Assembly: GCA_021806205.1 (NCBI GenBank)
Contig: JAJZXX010000176.1
Coordinates: 19,996 to 83,995 of the forward strand
Source of the DNA: Bacillota bacterium
GTDB taxonomy: Bacteria; Bacillota; Sulfobacillia; Sulfobacillales; Sulfobacillaceae
DNA: 64,000 nt
Direction: 5' to 3'
In this document: positions 20,094-30,076 of the stretch, piece after piece
How positions within the stretch are numbered: the first letter of the stretch is position 1
How the letters are laid out: every line of letters starts with the position of its first letter
Translations under genes and position numbers: made by a program
The notes under the pieces: generated by a model
Database searches by the model: none
Told to the model about the DNA's origin: nothing
The model's input: the letters and a program-made list of their open reading frames with translations, nothing else

Positions 20094-22041
20094 GGGAAAC
20101 GACATTGTCTGGTATCCGCCTTTGGACGTGATCGCCAAAAGCCACCTTCAAGCCTTTTTGAATCAATATGGGATCGACAGTTTAGAGGGATTGCGCCGGC
20201 GGGCGGCCCAAGACCCCGCTTGGTTTTGGGACGCGGTGGTAAAGATGCTGGATTGGCCTTTTGTCGAACCGTATCACACCGTCATGGATGTCAGCCGGGG
20301 AATCCAATGGCCGCAGTGGTTCGTGGGGGGCACCTCTAATGTCGCCTTGGCGGCTTTGGACCGCCATGTTCAAGACGGTCGGGGATCGCAATGGGCCCTA
20401 ATCGAAGAGACCGAACCCGGCCGGATTCGTCATCTGACGTATTCTGATCTCAGACAAGCGGCCGACCGTTTGGCTTACGGCTTGGAGGCTCTAGGCGTAG
20501 GAGCGCAGGATCGCATCGCCCTGTATTTGCCTATGGGTGAGCAGGCGGTCACGGCTCTGATGGCCGCGGCTAAAGTCGGCTGCGTAGTGGTTCCTATCTT
20601 TTCGGGATATGGGGCCCCGGCTGTGGCAACGCGGCTTTCAGACTCCGGCGCTAAACTCGTGATAACCGCAGACGGCTTTACGCGCCGGGGCCGGGTCGTG
20701 GAGATGAAGCAAGAGTCTGACAAGGCCATCGATCAAGCGGCGACGGTAATGCACCAGATTGTGGTGCGGCGTCTGGGCCTGCCGATTGCCATGCGGCCGG
20801 ATCGCGATCGAGACTGGGACGAGATATTGGCTAAGGCACCGGTCAAACCGTACCCGACCAAGGCGGTGGCCAGCGAAACGCCCCTGATGGTTATTTACAC
20901 CTCCGGGACCACAGGTCGGCCCAAGGGCGCTGTGCATCCGCACTTGGGATTCCCTTTAAAAGCCACTCAGGATCTCTGGCATGCCTTTGATTTAAAGCCA
21001 GACGACATCTTGTTTTGGTATACCGACATGGGCTGGATGATGGGCCCTTGGATGGTGTATGGGGGATTGGTGACTGGCTGTACTCTTGTGCTGTACGATG
21101 GAACCCCGGACTTTCCCAATGCGTCGCGGCTGTGGGATATGATTGAGCGTCATCAGGTGAGTGTGTTCGGAATTTCCCCGACCGCGATAAGGGGGCTCAT
21201 GGCGCATGGGGATCAGCCGTTAGCGGGGCATCGCCTGGACTCATTGAGGGTGTTGGGATCGTCCGGGGAGCCTTGGAACCCCGATCCCTGGCATTGGTTT
21301 TTTCAAAAGGTAGGTCAGGGGCGTTGCCCCATTATTAACTATAGCGGCGGCACCGAGATTTCTGGAGGTATTTTAAGCGCCTTTGTGACTGAGCCGCAAA
21401 AGCCTACCGCGTTTAACGGTCCGATTCCTGGCATGGTGGCGGAGGTGGTTGACCAATCGGGTCAACCCACCGAGAATCAAGTGGGGGAACTCGTGATTCG
21501 TGCGCCTTGGCCTGGCATGACTCGGGGATTTTGGGGGGACAAAGACCGCTATTGGGACGCTTATTGGAGCCGGTGGCCGAATGTGTGGGTGCATGGCGAT
21601 TATGCCAAGATAGATGCCGACGGATTTTGGTATATTGTAGGTCGGAGTGACGATACCATTAAAGTGGCCGGAAAGCGCCTAGGACCGGCAGAAGTCGAGT
21701 CGGTGCTGGTCTCGCACCCAGCCGTCCTGGAGGCTTGCGCCATTGGAGTGCCTGATGAGGTCAAAGGGGAAGGTTTGGTATGCTTTGTCGTCATAAAAGA
21801 TAGTTATACTGAGGCCAAAGGCTTGCCGGATCTCCTGCAAGAATATGTGGCACACCATATGGGCCGGGCCTTAAAACCCCAGGCTCTCTTTTTAGTCCCA
21901 GAACTGGCCAAGACTCGCAATGGCAAGGTGGTGCGACGGGCGATCAAGGCCAGCTATTTGGGCCTCCAGCAACAGGATTTGTCGGCCGTGGAGAATGTCG
22001 ACGCGCTTGAGGCAGTGCGTTTAGCGGGAAAATCGGGATAG
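20083..22041 (+). CDS. AMP-dependent acyl-CoA synthetase (acetoacetyl-/acetyl-CoA synthetase-like)
   Basis: MVIYTSGTTGRPKGAVHPH, WYTDMGWMMGPW, GRSDDTIKVAGKRLGPAEVESVL, KTRNGKVVRRAIK. Confidence 0.92.
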   Translation: MDRKGNDIVWYPPLDVIAKSHLQAFLNQYGIDSLEGLRRRAAQDPAWFWDAVVKMLDWPFVEPYHTVMDVSRGIQWPQWFVGGTSNVALAALDRHVQDGRGSQWALIEETEPGRIRHLTYSDLRQAADRLAYGLEALGVGAQDRIALYLPMGEQAVTALMAAAKVGCVVVPIFSGYGAPAVATRLSDSGAKLVITADGFTRRGRVVEMKQESDKAIDQAATVMHQIVVRRLGLPIAMRPDRDRDWDEILAKAPVKPYPTKAVASETPLMVIYTSGTTGRPKGAVHPHLGFPLKATQDLWHAFDLKPDDILFWYTDMGWMMGPWMVYGGLVTGCTLVLYDGTPDFPNASRLWDMIERHQVSVFGISPTAIRGLMAHGDQPLAGHRLDSLRVLGSSGEPWNPDPWHWFFQKVGQGRCPIINYSGGTEISGGILSAFVTEPQKPTAFNGPIPGMVAEVVDQSGQPTENQVGELVIRAPWPGMTRGFWGDKDRYWDAYWSRWPNVWVHGDYAKIDADGFWYIVGRSDDTIKVAGKRLGPAEVESVLVSHPAVLEACAIGVPDEVKGEGLVCFVVIKDSYTEAKGLPDLLQEYVAHHMGRALKPQALFLVPELAKTRNGKVVRRAIKASYLGLQQQDLSAVENVDALEAVRLAGKSG

Positions 22042-22052
22042 GGGGCACCGAC

Positions 22053-22829
22053 ATGCTTAGAACCGATAGTGGGCTGAAGTATTTTAGCGGGGGACAAGGT
22101 ATGGAAGCCGTCATCTGCCATCCCAGTCTAGGGCTGGGACGGTTTTTGTTTTATCGCATGCTGCCATCACTATCGCGGCGGTATCGCGTTTTTACCTATG
22201 ACCCGCGTGGTATTGGAGACAATGAGGCCCTCGATCCGAGCCTTTCCGCCTGGGTGGAGGATGTCGGGCAACTAATGGAGATAGCCGATTGCCCCTGCCA
22301 CTTGATAGGAGTCTCGTTGGGGACCTGGGTGATGAGTCGGGCCGCCGTGGCCTGGCCGGACCGGATGGGCCGACTGGTGCTCATGGGTGCGACTAGAGAG
22401 TTTGAGGACGGCGTCCAACAAGTTCAAGCGCGCCGTCAGGAACTAAGCCAGACTCCCGGATCCATGGAGGATTTTGCCCGCCGTTATGCGGATAGTACCC
22501 TGGCGGACTTTGTGGATGGGGAATTGAAAGAGCAGCTTATTGTGGATATGACGACATGCGATCCCCAACGCTACTTAAGCGCGATGGCCGAAATTTACTT
22601 GACGAGCAATGCTGCGGTCTTTCCCCGGATCAAGGTCCCAACTCTAATTGTGGTGGGGACGCGAGATACCAGGACAAGCCCGGCTGACGCCGATGCAGCG
22701 GCGAGCCTGATACCGAAGAGTCAGGTCCGGGTCGTGCCCGATGCGGGCCATTTGGCACTGTTAGACCAACCACGCCGAATTCAGGATTTAGTGGAAGCTT
22801 TTTTGGCAACGGGGGAGCTCGATGTCTGA
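22053..22829 (+). CDS. alpha/beta hydrolase
   Basis: CHPSLGLGRFLFYRML, GVSLGTWVMSR, VVGTRDTRTSPADADA, DAGHLALLDQP. Confidence 0.85.
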   Translation: MLRTDSGLKYFSGGQGMEAVICHPSLGLGRFLFYRMLPSLSRRYRVFTYDPRGIGDNEALDPSLSAWVEDVGQLMEIADCPCHLIGVSLGTWVMSRAAVAWPDRMGRLVLMGATREFEDGVQQVQARRQELSQTPGSMEDFARRYADSTLADFVDGELKEQLIVDMTTCDPQRYLSAMAEIYLTSNAAVFPRIKVPTLIVVGTRDTRTSPADADAAASLIPKSQVRVVPDAGHLALLDQPRRIQDLVEAFLATGELDV

Positions 22830-23722
22830 TGGAAGACCATCTGCGCACCGTATGGCTGAAAACGCTCACCATTGTGGGCCCTACGTTATTTGTGGCGGTC
22901 GGCGAGTTCGTGCGCGAAGTTTACTTACGCAAGCACTTGCCCCATTATATGGTGAGTGCCATTGCCGTGGCCACTACATTGGTGGCGGCGGTAGTCTTTT
23001 CTTGGTATATGTTCCGGGCCCTGGAGGGGTTGGAAACCGAGCGGCGCACGTTTAAAGAGGCGCTCTTATCGCTTAAGGAGCGGGAGCGGTTGGCACGCGA
23101 GATGCACGATGGGTTGTCGCAAAATTTATCCGTGCTTAAGCTAGAAGCATACAAGCTTAAAGGATTGGTTCATGAGCAGCCAGAATTGTTAGAGACAATA
23201 GATAGCTTAGATAAGCTTATCAATCAAACCTATCTCGAAGTGCGTCAAACCTTGTATGATTTGAGGGCTAGCCAACGGCTGGATGAAGGGTTTTGGCCCA
23301 CCATTGATCGCCAGATCCAAGAGTTTCGGCGTCAAACCGGGGTCGAGGTTGTGGTTCAATCGTCGATGGCATCTCAGGAGCCCTGGAGTCAACTGGCATC
23401 GGTGCATATATTGCGGATAGTGCAAGAGGCCCTGACCAATGTGCGCAAGCATGCCGGGGCGAGTACGGTGGTGCTAACGTGCCGGGAAGCGGGCGTGGGG
23501 GTCGAATTCACGATTCACGATGATGGATGCGGGTTTGCTGCGAGACCCACGGGGAGCGACGATCGGTACGGACTCTTCGTGATGCAGGAGCGTGCGGAAT
23601 CGGTAGGGGGACGATTGCACGTGGAGAGTCAACCGGGTAAGGGCACGACCGTGACGTGGGTGGTTCCCCGGGAAGGGAGGCGCAATATCGGTGCCAAAGG
23701 CGCGGCTCATGTTGGTGGATGA
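22829..23722 (+). CDS. NarL-type sensor histidine kinase (HisKA_3)
   Basis: Two N-terminal hydrophobic segments; ERERLAREMHDGLSQNLS; HDDGCGFAARP; paired with response regulator. Confidence 0.9.
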   Translation: MEDHLRTVWLKTLTIVGPTLFVAVGEFVREVYLRKHLPHYMVSAIAVATTLVAAVVFSWYMFRALEGLETERRTFKEALLSLKERERLAREMHDGLSQNLSVLKLEAYKLKGLVHEQPELLETIDSLDKLINQTYLEVRQTLYDLRASQRLDEGFWPTIDRQIQEFRRQTGVEVVVQSSMASQEPWSQLASVHILRIVQEALTNVRKHAGASTVVLTCREAGVGVEFTIHDDGCGFAARPTGSDDRYGLFVMQERAESVGGRLHVESQPGKGTTVTWVVPREGRRNIGAKGAAHVGG

Positions 23723-24347
23723 TCATGTGCTGTTTCGCTCGTCGTTGGCTCAATTAATCGGCCAAGAGTCTGATCTGGCTGTGGTTGGGGTTGCTATAAG
23801 CGGCCATGAGGCAGTTGCAAGGGTGCATGATATCCGACCGGATTTAGTGCTAATGGACATCAACATGCAGAACGGAGACGGCATATGGGCCACGCGTCTC
23901 CTTAAAGAGCAAGATCCTGACTTGAAGGTTTGCATGCTGACGGCTAGCGACGACGATGAGTTTTTGCTGGAGGCTATCCGCGCCGGCGCTCAAGGCTACC
24001 TCATCAAACACATGGATCCCCAAGAGTTTGTTCAAGAGATTCGGCGCCAACTGTATGGAGATCCCATTGTTTCTGAAGAGGTGGCCGCCAAAATTGTGCG
24101 GGCGGTTTCATCATCAGAGCGACCCAAGGAATGGGATGGCGACCCTCTGTCCGCATTTACCGCTAGAGAGACCGATGTTTTAAAGTGGGTGGGTCAGGGC
24201 AAAACCAACCGCCAAATCGCCGAGATCCTGGGCATTGCCGAAAACACCGTTAAAAACCACCTACGCAACATTTTACAAAAACTTCACTTGGATAATCGGG
24301 TGCAAGTGGCCGCGTTTGCCATCCGGCGCGGGCTTGCGGACGATTAG
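23691..24347 (+). CDS. NarL/LuxR-type response regulator
   Basis: MLVDDHVLFRSSLAQLI, DLVLMDINM, LTASDDDEF, C-terminal FTARETDVLKWVGQGKTNRQIAEILGIAENTVKNHLRNIL. Confidence 0.94.
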   Translation: MPKARLMLVDDHVLFRSSLAQLIGQESDLAVVGVAISGHEAVARVHDIRPDLVLMDINMQNGDGIWATRLLKEQDPDLKVCMLTASDDDEFLLEAIRAGAQGYLIKHMDPQEFVQEIRRQLYGDPIVSEEVAAKIVRAVSSSERPKEWDGDPLSAFTARETDVLKWVGQGKTNRQIAEILGIAENTVKNHLRNILQKLHLDNRVQVAAFAIRRGLADD

Positions 24348-24361
24348 AAGGAGGAGACGGC

Positions 24362-25114
24362 GTGGGGGATCGTGAGATGACGCTCACCGAGCATCTTACC
24401 GAACTGCGGCAACGCATCGTCATTATCGTTGCGACTGTCGGGGTGTTGTTCTTGGGGGGGTTCTGGGCGTCGCGCCCGGTCCTGCACTGGCTAGTCCAAC
24501 GTGCCCACGTCAAGCATATTGTCGTGATCGGTGTTCCCGAGGCATTTTTCGCCTTAATCAAAGTGGACCTGATGATGTCGTTGGTGGTCGCGTCGCCCTT
24601 GATGCTGTATCAAATATCGGCTTTCGTTTTGCCTGGCCTGACGGATACGGAACGACGGGTGGTAGCCCTGGTGGTGGGTCCGGGTCTGGCCTTGTTTTTG
24701 GCTGGCATGGCCGGAGGGTTTTTTATCTTTGTGCCGTTGGTGTTGCACGTCATGCTTACCTTTGTGGGGCCCGGCGTGGGCGAGTTCTGGTCGTTGTCCA
24801 ATTATCTGAACTTTGTCATCTACCTCACCATTCCTTTTGGTTTTATGGCGGAACTGCCCTTGGTGTCGGGTGTCATGGCGCATTTGGGACTCATCCAGCC
24901 TTCTATGTTTCGCCGCTATCGCCGGTACGCGATTGTCGTGGCTTTTCTCATCGCCGCAATTATTGCCCCGCCGGACGCTCTGTCCATGTTGGTCATCGGT
25001 TCCGCCATCTACCTGGTTTATGAGGTTAGTCACATGGTGGCGCGAATCTTTTACCGCCCGGATAGCGCCAGCACGGAGACTCTTCCGGAGCCTTGGGGCG
25101 AAAATAATCCGTAG
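24362..25114 (+). CDS. tatC: Sec-independent translocase TatC (GTG start)
   Basis: MTLTEHLTELRQRI, FALIKVDLMMSLVVASPLMLYQISAFVLPGL, multiple TM segments, PDALSML. Confidence 0.93.
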   Translation: MGDREMTLTEHLTELRQRIVIIVATVGVLFLGGFWASRPVLHWLVQRAHVKHIVVIGVPEAFFALIKVDLMMSLVVASPLMLYQISAFVLPGLTDTERRVVALVVGPGLALFLAGMAGGFFIFVPLVLHVMLTFVGPGVGEFWSLSNYLNFVIYLTIPFGFMAELPLVSGVMAHLGLIQPSMFRRYRRYAIVVAFLIAAIIAPPDALSMLVIGSAIYLVYEVSHMVARIFYRPDSASTETLPEPWGENNP

Positions 25115-25228
25115 GGTTATTTTAGATGGGTTGATGCCTTGTTAAATTCTCCTGGCCAATCCGAATACTTGCACTTGGCAAGGAATTTGCCAACGGTTAC
25201 ACTGACCAGGTGGAAGGAGGGACCTCGC

Positions 25229-27223
25229 ATGGGTGTCAATCATGTGCTCTTTATCGTTACCTTTATTTTTGCCCTATTATGGTTCGGATTATTAGTCCAG
25301 GAAAAATGGAGCTATGTCATGCTGGGGCAGCCCGCGGACCGTAGTCAGAATAAGGGCCAGCGCTGGCGAAGCGTGGGCGTTTTCGTATTTGGTCAAAAGC
25401 GGTTGTTCAAAGACAAGTATTCCGGGCCTATGCATTTTGCGATTTTTTGGGGTTTTCTGATCCTAACGATCGGATCGGTGATTTTTCTCATCCGCGGTCT
25501 CTTTCCCTGGGTGGGAGGTCTAAGGGGGACACCGGAAGATGTCTTAAACGTGGCCACCGACATCATGGCCGTGGCCGTCTTGATTGCGCTTTTTATGGCA
25601 GCGTACAAACGATATGTCATTCGGCCCAAACGGTTGGTGCGCAACTTTGATGCGTTGGCGGTCCTAATTCTGATCGCGATTGTGGTGCTGTCCGACGTCG
25701 CGATCGAGTCATTCGGATTAGCACTGCACCCCCATGCGGGTTGGGCGCCGATCGGCAGTCTCTTGGCAGCTTGGTTTCGAGGATTTGGCGTGGGACCGGA
25801 CCGCACGGGCGTATTGGTGGCCGACTGGATTAAATTACTCTCGTTGATGGGCTTTCTCGTCTATCTCCCTTACTCTAAGCACTTCCATTTGTTCGTCGCG
25901 CCTTTGAATATCTACCATCGCAATTTAGAGCCATTAGGCCGTCTGCCTAGTTTAGATTTGGAGGATGAACAAGCCGAGTCGTTTGGTGTCGGCCAAGTCA
26001 CCGATCTCACCTGGACGGATTTGATGGACGCCTACGCGTGTGTCCAGTGTGGTCGCTGTACGGAGCAATGTCCCGCCAATTACACGGACAAGCACCTTTC
26101 CCCTAAACAAATCATGGTGGACTTAAGGCATCAACTCGAGGCGGTCGGCCCGATTCTGAACACACCCGAGGCGGCGCGCACCCAAGCCGAGCAAGAGCGA
26201 CTGGAACTCCCGATGGCGGGAGGGGTCACCCCCGCCGAAGACTTGTGGGCGTGCACGACGTGCGGAGCCTGTGTGGAAGCCTGCCCAGTCTTTGATGAGC
26301 ATGTCGTCAAGATTGTCGGGATGCGCAGGCACCTGGTATTAACCCAGGGGGAAATGCCTGATGAAGCCCAAATGTTCTTTAAAAATGTGGAGAACGCCGG
26401 CAATCCCTGGGGCCTGGGGTTAGATAAGCGGCAGCAGTTCGCCCAGGAATTGGGGATTAAAGACCTATCGCGGGGCGAGACAGCCGAGGTTCTGTATTGG
26501 ATGGGATGCGCGGCCACCTATGATGATCGGGCCCGCAAGGTAGCTCAGGCGACGGTGAACCTCATGAAATCGGCGAACATCGATGTCGGCGTGTTGGGCG
26601 CCCGCGAGACCTGCAATGGGGAAGCAGCCCGGCGTATGGGCAACGAATATCTCTTTCAGACGCTGGCGCAGCAGAACGTGGAAACGCTCAACGATTTGGG
26701 TGTCAAGACGATTGTCACTACTTGCCCCCATTGCTTTAACACGCTGAAGAACGAATACCCATTCTTTGGGGGAGAATATGAGGTCATTCATCATAGTGAA
26801 TATCTATCGCGGCTAGTGGCACAAGGACAGTTAACCCCACATGGGAACGACACTGTAGCGACGGTTACCTATCACGACTCGTGCTACTTAGGGCGGTACA
26901 ACGACATCTTTGACGAACCCCGCGACGTGTTAAAGTCGGTTCCCGGCCTGAACATGGTCGAGATGGATCGCAATCGCGAAAAGAGCTTTTGCTGCGGGGC
27001 CGGCGGTGGTCGCATGTGGATGGAAGAAAAGGTAGGTCAGAAGATTAACCAAGCGCGAACCGAACAGGCCTTGGCGACCGGTGCGGGCACGATTGCGACG
27101 GCATGCCCCTTTTGCCTAACCATGATGCGCGACGGAGTCCAATCCCTCGGAGCGGAAGAGACCGTTCAGGTAAAGGACTTCTCGGAAATATTGGCGGAGA
27201 ATATTTTGCCCATGGCGCACTAG
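25229..27223 (+). CDS. membrane Fe-S oxidoreductase (NarI-like cytochrome b domain, two 4Fe-4S, CCG domains; FadF/HdrB-like)
   Basis: CVQCGRCTEQCPANY, CTTCGACVEACPVFDEHV, TTCPHCFNTLKNEYP, SFCCGAGGGRMWMEE. Confidence 0.92.
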   Translation: MGVNHVLFIVTFIFALLWFGLLVQEKWSYVMLGQPADRSQNKGQRWRSVGVFVFGQKRLFKDKYSGPMHFAIFWGFLILTIGSVIFLIRGLFPWVGGLRGTPEDVLNVATDIMAVAVLIALFMAAYKRYVIRPKRLVRNFDALAVLILIAIVVLSDVAIESFGLALHPHAGWAPIGSLLAAWFRGFGVGPDRTGVLVADWIKLLSLMGFLVYLPYSKHFHLFVAPLNIYHRNLEPLGRLPSLDLEDEQAESFGVGQVTDLTWTDLMDAYACVQCGRCTEQCPANYTDKHLSPKQIMVDLRHQLEAVGPILNTPEAARTQAEQERLELPMAGGVTPAEDLWACTTCGACVEACPVFDEHVVKIVGMRRHLVLTQGEMPDEAQMFFKNVENAGNPWGLGLDKRQQFAQELGIKDLSRGETAEVLYWMGCAATYDDRARKVAQATVNLMKSANIDVGVLGARETCNGEAARRMGNEYLFQTLAQQNVETLNDLGVKTIVTTCPHCFNTLKNEYPFFGGEYEVIHHSEYLSRLVAQGQLTPHGNDTVATVTYHDSCYLGRYNDIFDEPRDVLKSVPGLNMVEMDRNREKSFCCGAGGGRMWMEEKVGQKINQARTEQALATGAGTIATACPFCLTMMRDGVQSLGAEETVQVKDFSEILAENILPMAH

Positions 27224-27385
27224 GCGATTGGCGGAGAACGACTTCGGGGGAATTTCAGGCGTCGGCTTGAAGCACTCTGTAGGGCATTGTATAAGGCGAT
27301 GGGGCTGGCACATAAGTATACGTATGTGAGGCATGAAACTTAGACTCGGCTCGATCTGAGCGAGAAATTCCTTGGCATAAATAAT

Positions 27386-27412
27386 GGGCACCGCCCGGTG
27401 AGGGCGATGCCC
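27386..27412 (-). terminator. GC hairpin 3' of the GH18 gene
   Basis: GGGCA-CCGCCC GGTGA GGGCG-A-TGCCC; on the minus strand followed by ATTATTTAT. Confidence 0.55.
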
Positions 27413-27433
27413 TGGTTACCGTGATGCGAGGAA

Positions 27434-28546
27434 CTACGGTTGTCGGCCGATGTTTTTCGCCAACTCGTGGTAGATGGCGGGGGTTGCGTAACCAACCTGC
27501 CACAACGCTATGCCCGCGAGATGGTTATTTTTCGCCAAGGAAATTTTTTGGCGGATGCTCTTGCGATTTTCCCACCAGTACACATGACTACCGATATGGG
27601 CTGTCTCCTCTTGGTAGCGGCTATTCCACGTCGCCTTGGACTTAAGCGCCGGCGTCACGGATTGGTAGGGAATCGTAATCGCGCTGGTGCTGCCGGTGGT
27701 CCATTCATACCCGTACAGCGCGACCCCTAGATAGATTTTGGATGGCGGCACAAGAGACTTAAGCCGGGCAATGAGACTTTTGTCCCAGTTCAAGGCCGCG
27801 ACGGGCCCCGGCGCGGTGCCATCGCCATGTTCGTCATACGTCATCAACTGAAATTGGCTCACTTCTGGTGCCAGGGCCTTGAAGTTGTATGCGCCCCCGG
27901 AGTGCGGCACGACGGCTAAAATAATCGTGTCGGTGTGGGGCAGCGTATCGTGCAGCTCGGTCATAAATAGAGTGAGGTCACGGCTGAGCCGGGTGTGGGG
28001 CGGCTCGAAGTCTATATCGACTCCTTGGTAGTGGTTAGTCGTCACCAGATGGTCAATACTGGTTACCGCAGCTCTGCGGGTCGCCGCCGTGCTTAAGAAT
28101 GTCTGCTTGCCAGTGGTATCATTGACCAGGGGCAAGATGGGGATCTTCAGCTTTGCGGCTTCGGCCAGCAGGGGAGCATCTTTGTGCGCGGTGAGCATGC
28201 CGCTTGCCGTAGTCGAATACAACAGCGGGGATAGGAAGGTTAAGGAATGGCCCCACGCCCCCAAGGATGTCGGGGGAAGCGCCTTGTGATGGGCCCAGTA
28301 ACCTATCACCTTCAGTTTCGTGGAGCTGGCTGTGGCCCCAGTTTTACCCTTGCCTTTCACACCCGGGACCGCCTTACCCGTCGTGCCAGGTTTTTTCGTG
28401 TGGCCGGTACCCGTCTTTTTGGGGTGGCGTACAGTCGTTGTCTTTGCGGGCCCCTGGCTCTTGGGAGAGGCGTGGCCAATACTGCCGCACCCGGCGGCTA
28501 CTAGTAGGGATGCTATGCTGACTGCTGGAACTAGTCGAAAATTCAT
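27434..28546 (-). CDS. lipoprotein with GH18 (YaaH/chitinase-like) domain
   Basis: Lipobox LLVAAGC; K/G/T-rich linker; GVDIDFEPP catalytic DxDxE; GIALWQVGY. Confidence 0.88.
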   Translation of the reverse strand: MNFRLVPAVSIASLLVAAGCGSIGHASPKSQGPAKTTTVRHPKKTGTGHTKKPGTTGKAVPGVKGKGKTGATASSTKLKVIGYWAHHKALPPTSLGAWGHSLTFLSPLLYSTTASGMLTAHKDAPLLAEAAKLKIPILPLVNDTTGKQTFLSTAATRRAAVTSIDHLVTTNHYQGVDIDFEPPHTRLSRDLTLFMTELHDTLPHTDTIILAVVPHSGGAYNFKALAPEVSQFQLMTYDEHGDGTAPGPVAALNWDKSLIARLKSLVPPSKIYLGVALYGYEWTTGSTSAITIPYQSVTPALKSKATWNSRYQEETAHIGSHVYWWENRKSIRQKISLAKNNHLAGIALWQVGYATPAIYHELAKNIGRQP

Positions 28547-28642
28547 CGACAATCACCTCAGAGTCAGTGTTTGTCCGAACAAGCCGGTCTATGTAGCATC
28601 ACCAAAGGAATCTGGCGGGAATCTTCTCCGCGTCTTCCAAAA

Positions 28643-28994
28643 TTAGGATTCGCGGGCCTTAAGCCATAATGTTTCGTCCAACACCATGCCGCGGGGATGG
28701 TGTCGAAATCCTAAGGACTCATAAAAACCATCCTGACCTTCTGCCGCAAAGAGAGCTATAAAGGACAAGCCTCGTCCCAAAAAGGGGTTCCACGCAACGG
28801 GCCTTTATTTGGCGTCCGAGGCCGCGCCCCTGATAGGCGGGATCGACGATGACATCGATATCCAACTCGTTGAACGTCGATTCTTCCTGCTCCAGATATC
28901 GAATCCCATAGCGTTCGCACAGGTTCTCCAGTTGGTGGCGGAGTTGCCCATACGAAATCTGCGTGAAGTTTTGATGGCTTCCGTGGGCCATGGT
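28643..28994 (-). pseudogene. GNAT acetyltransferase, frameshifted
   Basis: Frame A: ELDIDVIVDPAYQGRGLGRQIKARCVEPL; frame B continues IALFAAEGQDGFYESLGFRHHPRGMVLDETLWLKARES*. Confidence 0.75.
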
Positions 28995-29593
28995 TATTTT
29001 GCGCCTCCAATCCGGGTTGTACCCGACGGTCACCCGAAATGCTCGGCATCAAATCCAGGAGGATTCTGTGATGCCGTTATCCTTACCCGAACATTAGGCC
29101 TTTTTACGCGAGCTTGCCGCGCAATGCCGACAGGCCCCGAAACGAGAATCTCATCGACCAGGTTCAAACGCTCTGCGGATACAACCGCCTCTATGCCCTC
29201 TGTGCGGCCGGGCATCCGCAGCGTTCAGCGTTCTAGTCTGCCATGATGATCGGGATCACCTTAGTGCCATGGCGGATAGGATACCTATTGTTCTCGCTAC
29301 TTGGCGTGGGGGACTTTTATGTCTTTTTCACGGCAGTTCCGGGCGGTTTTACTGCTTTTTTTAGAGCCAGGGAAGATAATAGACTGGTGAAAAAGCGGGA
29401 AGAACCTTGTTTTGAGGCCTTGCGGTCGCTGTGTGACGGCGACCAATCGGTTAATCACAAGGGGCGCCTTGACGCCGAGGTTTCCCATCCGAGTGCGTCG
29501 ACAAATTTAAACATTGAAGTACATAACTGCATGGATAAGGTATGAATGGCTCTGGCCCAGGGGGAAATCAGATTGGTGAAAGGGGTGTCCACA

Positions 29594-30076
29594 ATGCATC
29601 GCATACTCTTGGCGGTTGATGGGCGCCGCGAGTCGTATCAGGCTGCATTGACGGTTCGAGACTGGATGCGCCGCGACAGGAATCTCGAAGTTGCAGCGTT
29701 GTATGTGACCGAGATTATCTTCGGTACTCGATTCGGAGGCGGGCCGGTAGTAGGGATGGCTCATGAACGTGAAATGGTTGAGGAAATCCGAGGACAGTTG
29801 GAGCATGAAATCTATCGAGGCCTACGCGGCCGGATACAGTTTGTGCGCGTAGCTGGACTCTCGGTTGCGGATATGATTTGTAGAGTTGCGGTCAGTAAGG
29901 AGTGCGACACGATAGTGTTAGGAAGCAAAGCGCCGCGCGGCCTCTGGCGTTTTCTGGGCGGCGGCGTTACCCAGAATGTGCTCAAGAAGGCGCCCGTCTC
30001 GGTTTTCGTTGTGAGAGCGAAGGCGGCTGACCATGTGCGGCCAGTGCCGCTGAGGGGCCCCCACCAGGCCGGTTAG
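29594..30076 (+). CDS. universal stress protein family
   Basis: MHRILLAVDGRRESYQAALTV...IVLGSKAPRGLWRFLGGGVTQNVLKKAPVSVFVVRA. Confidence 0.85.
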   Translation: MHRILLAVDGRRESYQAALTVRDWMRRDRNLEVAALYVTEIIFGTRFGGGPVVGMAHEREMVEEIRGQLEHEIYRGLRGRIQFVRVAGLSVADMICRVAVSKECDTIVLGSKAPRGLWRFLGGGVTQNVLKKAPVSVFVVRAKAADHVRPVPLRGPHQAG

